From: Gemmatimonadota bacterium | Lineage (GTDB): Bacteria > Gemmatimonadota > Gemmatimonadetes > Gemmatimonadales > GWC2-71-9 | Assembly (NCBI GenBank): GCA_029862935.1 | Contig: JAOTWK010000100.1 | Coordinates: 1-9,716, forward strand | Length of the DNA stretch: 9,716 nucleotides | Reading direction: 5' to 3' | Shown: positions 6,831 through 9,716 of the stretch, piece after piece | How positions within the stretch are numbered: the first letter of the stretch is position 1 | Layout of the letters: every line of letters begins with the position of its first letter | The notes under the pieces: generated by a model | What the model was told of the DNA's origin: nothing | Databases searched by the model: none | What the model saw: only the letters and a program-made list of their open reading frames with translations | Position numbers and translations under genes: made by a program

Positions 6831-6859
6831 TTGTTCTCGTCGCGCGCGGCCCGTAGAAT
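6831..6859 (+). promoter_or_regulatory. Sigma-70-type promoter for the two-domain secreted protein gene
   Basis: TTGTTC (6831-6836) and TAGAAT (6854-6859) are separated by 17 bp and agree at 4/6 and 5/6 positions with the -35 and -10 consensus. Transcription would start near 6866, leaving a leader of about 24 nt that contains the ribosome site. No equally good promoter was found on the minus strand for the divergent peptidase gene. Confidence 0.6.
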
Positions 6860-6873
6860 GACGGTCTGCCGAT

Positions 6874-6885
6874 CCTCCCGGAGGT
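6874..6885 (+). promoter_or_regulatory. Ribosome binding site within the shared 12-nt leader
   Basis: CCTCCCGGAGGT ends 4 nt before the ATG at 6890. It is identical in sequence and spacing to the leader of the paralogous minus-strand gene (1390-1401). The peptidase gene next door has AGGAGG in a different context, so the identity is not simply the local ribosome-site style. Confidence 0.6.
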
Positions 6886-6889
6886 TGTC

Positions 6890-7648
6890 ATGGTCCGAAC
6901 ATTGACGAGTGCCGCGATCGTCCTGCTCACCAGCGCCGCAATGCTTGCCGCGCAGGACGCGGAGCTGCCGCTACCAGAGCAGGTCTACGTTGCCTACTAC
7001 AAGATCGGGTACGCCGACCTTGACGAGTGGATCGAGGACTACTACGAGTTCTCCGTTCCGGTGCTCGAAGAGCTCCAAGCGGAGGGTGTGATCGTCGGCT
7101 GGGGCGCGTGGCAGCATCAGACCGGTGTCGAGTACAATTGGCGCTTCGCCGTCAGGACCACGGAATGGGCACAGCTCAGCGAGTTTTGGAGCGAGTATTT
7201 AGGCCGCGTGCAGGAGCGATCGCCGGACGCCATGGCGCGGGGCTCCGACATGATCCTGGGCCACTACGACGAGATCTGGGACCTCACCGAGATCCATGTC
7301 CCCGAAGGAATGAGTGCCGAGTACATGTACGACTCGCGGTTCCAGATCAGCTTTGGTGACTTTGGCGCGTGGAACGACATGTGGCGGGACCTGGTGGCCC
7401 CCGAGCTCGATCGGGCCATGGAAGAGGGTATCCTGAGTGGGTGGGCCGTTCAGGAACACAACACCGGCGGCCGATACAATTGGAAGGTGCTGTACTTCTT
7501 CGAAGAGTGGGATGACATGGATGACCTGTTCGGGCGCGTCATGTCAGAGTTGCGGACCGATGCGGAACTGTGGGACCAGTTTGGCAGCATGATCCAAGCG
7601 CACGATGACGTCATCTGGACTGCCGTGCCTGCGCCGGAGGGGATGTAG
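6890..7648 (+). CDS. Secreted protein with two tandem domains, paralogous to the 969-1385 product
   Basis: This is a 252-aa protein. The signal peptide is MVRTLTSAAIVLLTSAAMLA, with cleavage likely before Q22 or close by. Two homologous halves follow, at about 31-136 and 145-246. Each runs through a strand, a helix (ADLDEWIEDYY / GAWNDMWRDL), a His motif, a second helix (SEFWSEYLGRV / DDLFGRVMSEL) and a closing strand. The His motif is HQTGVEYN (76-83) in half 1 and HNTGGRYN (190-197) in half 2, and the closing motif is HYDEIW (125-130) and HDDVIW (238-243). The mature protein is strongly acidic and rich in Trp and Tyr. A two-domain single chain would match a pseudo-dimer of the dimeric alpha+beta barrel fold; this is inferred from the pattern only. 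I do not recognise a named family. It has a good promoter and ribosome site, and pyruvate kinase follows 62 bp downstream on the same strand. Confidence 0.85.
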   Translation: MVRTLTSAAIVLLTSAAMLAAQDAELPLPEQVYVAYYKIGYADLDEWIEDYYEFSVPVLEELQAEGVIVGWGAWQHQTGVEYNWRFAVRTTEWAQLSEFWSEYLGRVQERSPDAMARGSDMILGHYDEIWDLTEIHVPEGMSAEYMYDSRFQISFGDFGAWNDMWRDLVAPELDRAMEEGILSGWAVQEHNTGGRYNWKVLYFFEEWDDMDDLFGRVMSELRTDAELWDQFGSMIQAHDDVIWTAVPAPEGM

Positions 7649-7710
7649 CAGCCCTCGGCGATCGCTCGGCACCCTGAGCAGCAGCCCTTCCGCTTTCAGG
7701 ACGACGAATT

Positions 7711-9126
7711 GTGCGTCGCTATCGCAATGCGAAGATCATCGCCACGCTCGGGCCAGCAAGCGCTGCCCCCGAAACGATTCGCTCATTGTTCGAGTCCGGC
7801 GCCGATGTGTTCCGGCTCAACTTGAGCCACGGGAGTCATGACGATCACCGCGCGCGCGTGCACGCGATCCGTGAGCTCGAACGGGATACCTACCGCCCCA
7901 TCGGCATCTTGATTGATCTTCAGGGACCCAAGCTGCGAATCGGCGCGTTCACCAACGGAGTCATCGACCTCGCGCGTGGCGACCGGTTTCTCTTGGATTC
8001 CGACGCGACGCTCGGCGACGCAACGCGCGTGCAGGTACCGCACCCGGAGATCTTCGCGGCACTGAGGGCGGACGCGGAGCTCTTGCTCGACGATGGCAAG
8101 GTCCGGCTCCGGGTGATCCATGGGAAGCGGGACAGCGCCGAGACCGAAGTCGTGGTCGGCGGGAGACTCTCTGACCACAAGGGGATCAGCGTACCAGGCA
8201 CGGTTGTGCCGTTGTCGCCCATCACCGACAAGGATCGGATCGATCTCGAGCTGGCGCTGGAACTAGGGGCCGACTGGATCGCCCTGTCCTTCGTGCAGCG
8301 ACCGGAGGATCTGGACGCATTGCGGGACCTGATGGGTGATCGGGCCAAGATCATGGCCAAGCTGGAGAAGCCCGCGGCAATCGAGCAGCTGAATGGTATC
8401 ATCGAGCGCGCGGACGCCATCATGGTGGCCCGCGGCGATTTGGGTGTCGAGATGCCGCCGGAAGAAGTCCCAACCGTACAGAAGCAGGTCGTTCGTGCCT
8501 GTCGGAAGGCGGGCAAGCCGGTGGTGGTTGCGACACAGATGCTCGAGTCGATGGTGCGCTCACCACGACCGACGCGGGCCGAGGCGTCCGACGTCGCCAC
8601 CGCCATCTACGACGGCGCCGACGCCGTGATGTTGTCGGCGGAAACAGCTATCGGAGATTATCCGCTCGAAGCGATCACGATGATGAACAGCATCATCCGC
8701 TATGTCGAGCGTGACCCGCACCACCGTGAACTGATCGATGCGGCGCGTCCAAAGCCTGAGCCGACGAACGCCGACGCCATCTGTTCTTCGCTGCGCACGG
8801 TGACCCAGATTCTCCCCGTTGCGACAACCGTGACGTACACGAGCTCCGGCTACACGAGTCTCCGGGCGGCACGGGAGCGTCCGGAGTCGCCAATCCTCAG
8901 CCTGACCTACTCCCATGAGGTGGCACGCATGCTGTGCTTGGTCTGGGGGGTGCACTCGATGGTGACCGAGCGACTCGAGCTCGTGTCGGACGTCGTCGAG
9001 AATGCCATCACGGCTGCGCTGGAGAACGACTTTGCCCAAGCCGGTCAGCCGCTCGTGATCACGGCGGGCATGCCGTTTGGGCGTTCCGGCACGACCAACT
9101 TCTTGCGCATCGCCTGGATCGACTGA
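7711..9126 (+). CDS. pyk: Pyruvate kinase
   Basis: This 471-aa enzyme makes pyruvate and ATP from phosphoenolpyruvate and ADP, the last step of glycolysis, in the cytoplasm. The GTG start at 7711 gives the usual N-terminus ([17 protein letters not shown]) and has AGGA 9 nt upstream. Landmarks are R35 and N37 in [18 protein letters not shown] (69-78), the lid domain (about 79-155), catalytic K217 with metal ligands E219 and D243 ([13 protein letters not shown]), T275 in VATQMLES, and a complete C-terminal domain ending in [15 protein letters not shown]. Leu70, Gln71, Lys74 and Ile77 match the residues at rabbit positions 113, 114, 117 and 120 that mark K+-independent pyruvate kinases; Lys replaces the K+-assisting Glu117. 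It converges with the DUF559 gene, leaving 16 bp between the stops, and no clear terminator is seen there. Confidence 0.97.
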   Translation: MRRYRNAKIIATLGPASAAPETIRSLFESGADVFRLNLSHGSHDDHRARVHAIRELERDTYRPIGILIDLQGPKLRIGAFTNGVIDLARGDRFLLDSDATLGDATRVQVPHPEIFAALRADAELLLDDGKVRLRVIHGKRDSAETEVVVGGRLSDHKGISVPGTVVPLSPITDKDRIDLELALELGADWIALSFVQRPEDLDALRDLMGDRAKIMAKLEKPAAIEQLNGIIERADAIMVARGDLGVEMPPEEVPTVQKQVVRACRKAGKPVVVATQMLESMVRSPRPTRAEASDVATAIYDGADAVMLSAETAIGDYPLEAITMMNSIIRYVERDPHHRELIDAARPKPEPTNADAICSSLRTVTQILPVATTVTYTSSGYTSLRAARERPESPILSLTYSHEVARMLCLVWGVHSMVTERLELVSDVVENAITAALENDFAQAGQPLVITAGMPFGRSGTTNFLRIAWID

Positions 9127-9142
9127 TTCGGGGGCTTGGCCC

Positions 9143-9511
9143 TCAACCCCTGTCCACCGCTGCCGACTGCTGCGACAGAGGGAGCACGGCGCTCAGCAAC
9201 GTGACGCGGGATACCGCTTCGTTGGGAATTCGAAGCACGTGGTATCCGTCGGCTTCGAGCACCGTGGTTCGCCATTCGTCGTATTCTGCTTGCCGTGGGT
9301 GAGTGTGAATTGCCCCATCGATTTCGACGACCAGTCGCAACTCGGCACAGTAGAAATCAACGATGAAACCCCGAATGACATGTTGACGACGGAACTTGAG
9401 ACCGAGGAGGCGTCTGTCGCGTACAAGCGCCCACGCCTTGCGTTCGGCGCCCGTTGCGCGACGTCGAAGGGTGCGTGCGCGTCTGATCTTGAGTTGCCTT
9501 CGACCAACCAT
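9143..9511 (-). CDS. DUF559 / Vsr-like endonuclease domain protein
   Basis: This 122-aa protein matches the DUF559 pattern, a PD-(D/E)XK-type fold related to very-short-patch-repair nucleases. T-G-A-E-R-K-A-W (20-27) contains the conserved N-terminal Glu23. It is followed by GLKFRRQH (37-44), FIVDFYC with Asp52, LVVEIDG with Glu63 and Asp65, H69, and D78/R81 before [13 protein letters not shown]. Length and motif order are typical and all expected acidic residues are present, so it may be active on DNA. The biological role of this family is unsettled. The ATG at 9511 is preceded by GGGAGAGGG at a somewhat long distance, and that stretch is itself part of a REP-like palindrome. The gene lies tail to tail with pyk. 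Confidence 0.88.
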   Translation of the reverse strand: MVGRRQLKIRRARTLRRRATGAERKAWALVRDRRLLGLKFRRQHVIRGFIVDFYCAELRLVVEIDGAIHTHPRQAEYDEWRTTVLEADGYHVLRIPNEAVSRVTLLSAVLPLSQQSAAVDRG

Positions 9512-9521
9512 CCGACTCGTG

Positions 9522-9546
9522 CCCTCTCCCGCTCCGCGGGAGAGGG
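9522..9546. repeat. REP-like palindrome upstream of the DUF559 gene
   Basis: CCCTCTCCCGC (9522-9532), loop TCC, then GCGGGAGAGGG (9536-9546) form a perfect 11-bp stem. AGGGTGAGGGG follows at 9550-9560. This combination of a CCCTCTCCC/GGGAGAGGG palindrome with a nearby GGGTGAGGG is a familiar dispersed intergenic repeat in many bacterial genomes. Only one copy is in this window. It supplies the purine-rich stretch before the DUF559 start codon. Confidence 0.7.
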
Positions 9547-9716
9547 ACCAGGGTGAGGGGTTCTCGCCGCTACCTGGTAGCTGTCGCTTGGCAGGCCTGG
9601 CTCAACGTTCCTCCGCCCGGGAGTGTTCCACACCATGTGTGTTCGTGATGAGCGGGATGTAGGCCGAATCGTGCGCCGAAGGGCCAATTCGTCGTGTCTA
9701 GAGGCACTTTGGCCTC
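9547..9716. other. Right-end stretch without a supportable gene
   Basis: After the palindrome no coding region can be defended. A plus-strand frame is open from 9581 to the window end, with possible starts GTG 9623 and ATG 9635. It lacks a convincing ribosome site and shows only 27 codons from the ATG, with no recognisable motif. GAGGC (9701-9705) and GCCTC (9712-9716) form a small inverted repeat cut by the window end, which may be part of a larger structure outside. Confidence 0.4.

Noticed and set aside
7920..8606. Minus-strand open frame (228 codons) antisense to pyruvate kinase
   Set aside because: Ser/Arg/Thr-rich shadow of a conserved gene whose sense strand carries every family motif.
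9193..9687. 164-codon minus-strand frame overlapping the DUF559 gene
   Set aside because: It includes the translated REP-like palindrome (PHPGPSPAERER), a well-known source of false ORFs, and competes with a frame that carries the full DUF559 motif set.
9635..9716. Plus-strand frame open to the window end, possible gene start
   Set aside because: Only 27 codons, no convincing ribosome site and no recognisable motif, so it cannot be called from this window.
1..9716. Search for CRISPR arrays, tRNA or rRNA genes, transposases, integrases and toxin-antitoxin pairs
   Set aside because: No regularly spaced repeats, RNA-gene-like stretches or recombinase motifs were seen by eye on either strand.

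Overview
The window is high-GC bacterial chromosome with tightly packed genes on both strands. Gene content (a large secreted S9 peptidase, small secreted proteins of unnamed families, a TPR-type protein end, strong GGAGG ribosome sites about 5 nt from ATG) would suit Gemmatimonadota or Acidobacteriota. That placement is an impression, because no rRNA or tRNA is present to fix it.

Layout: (1) The left edge (3-914) holds the 3' end of a TPR-like protein and a small proline-rich ORF, both on +. They are closed by a strong GC hairpin. (2) A minus-strand block (969-6721), read from right to left, holds a secreted S9 prolyl-oligopeptidase-type peptidase, an acyl-CoA dehydrogenase, an ABC ATPase with its ABC-2 permease, a broken 3' fragment of an acyl-CoA dehydrogenase gene, and a small secreted protein. 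(3) A divergent promoter region (6722-6889) leads to plus-strand genes: a secreted protein with two tandem domains and pyruvate kinase. (4) A convergent DUF559-type nuclease gene closes the window, with a REP-like palindrome just upstream of it. The last 170 bases show no supportable gene. There is no gene-free stretch above 300 bases.

The most notable structure is around the ABC transporter genes. The last ~117 bp of the acyl-CoA dehydrogenase gene occur twice in direct orientation. One copy is in the intact gene (3405-3521). The other is a remnant (1534-1651) that starts exactly where the permease stop codon ends and is followed by a terminator-like hairpin. This is the arrangement expected if the ATPase-permease pair was inserted into the 3' end of the gene while restoring its reading frame. 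All differences in the well-aligned 106 bp are synonymous.

The second notable point is a pair of secreted proteins, of one domain (969-1385) and two domains (6890-7648). They share an H-[QN]-x-G-x-x-Y-N motif, a later H-x-D-x-I-[WY] motif, and an identical 12-nt ribosome-binding leader. The pyruvate kinase carries the residues known from K+-independent enzymes. I see no defence system, CRISPR array, phage or transposase in the window.
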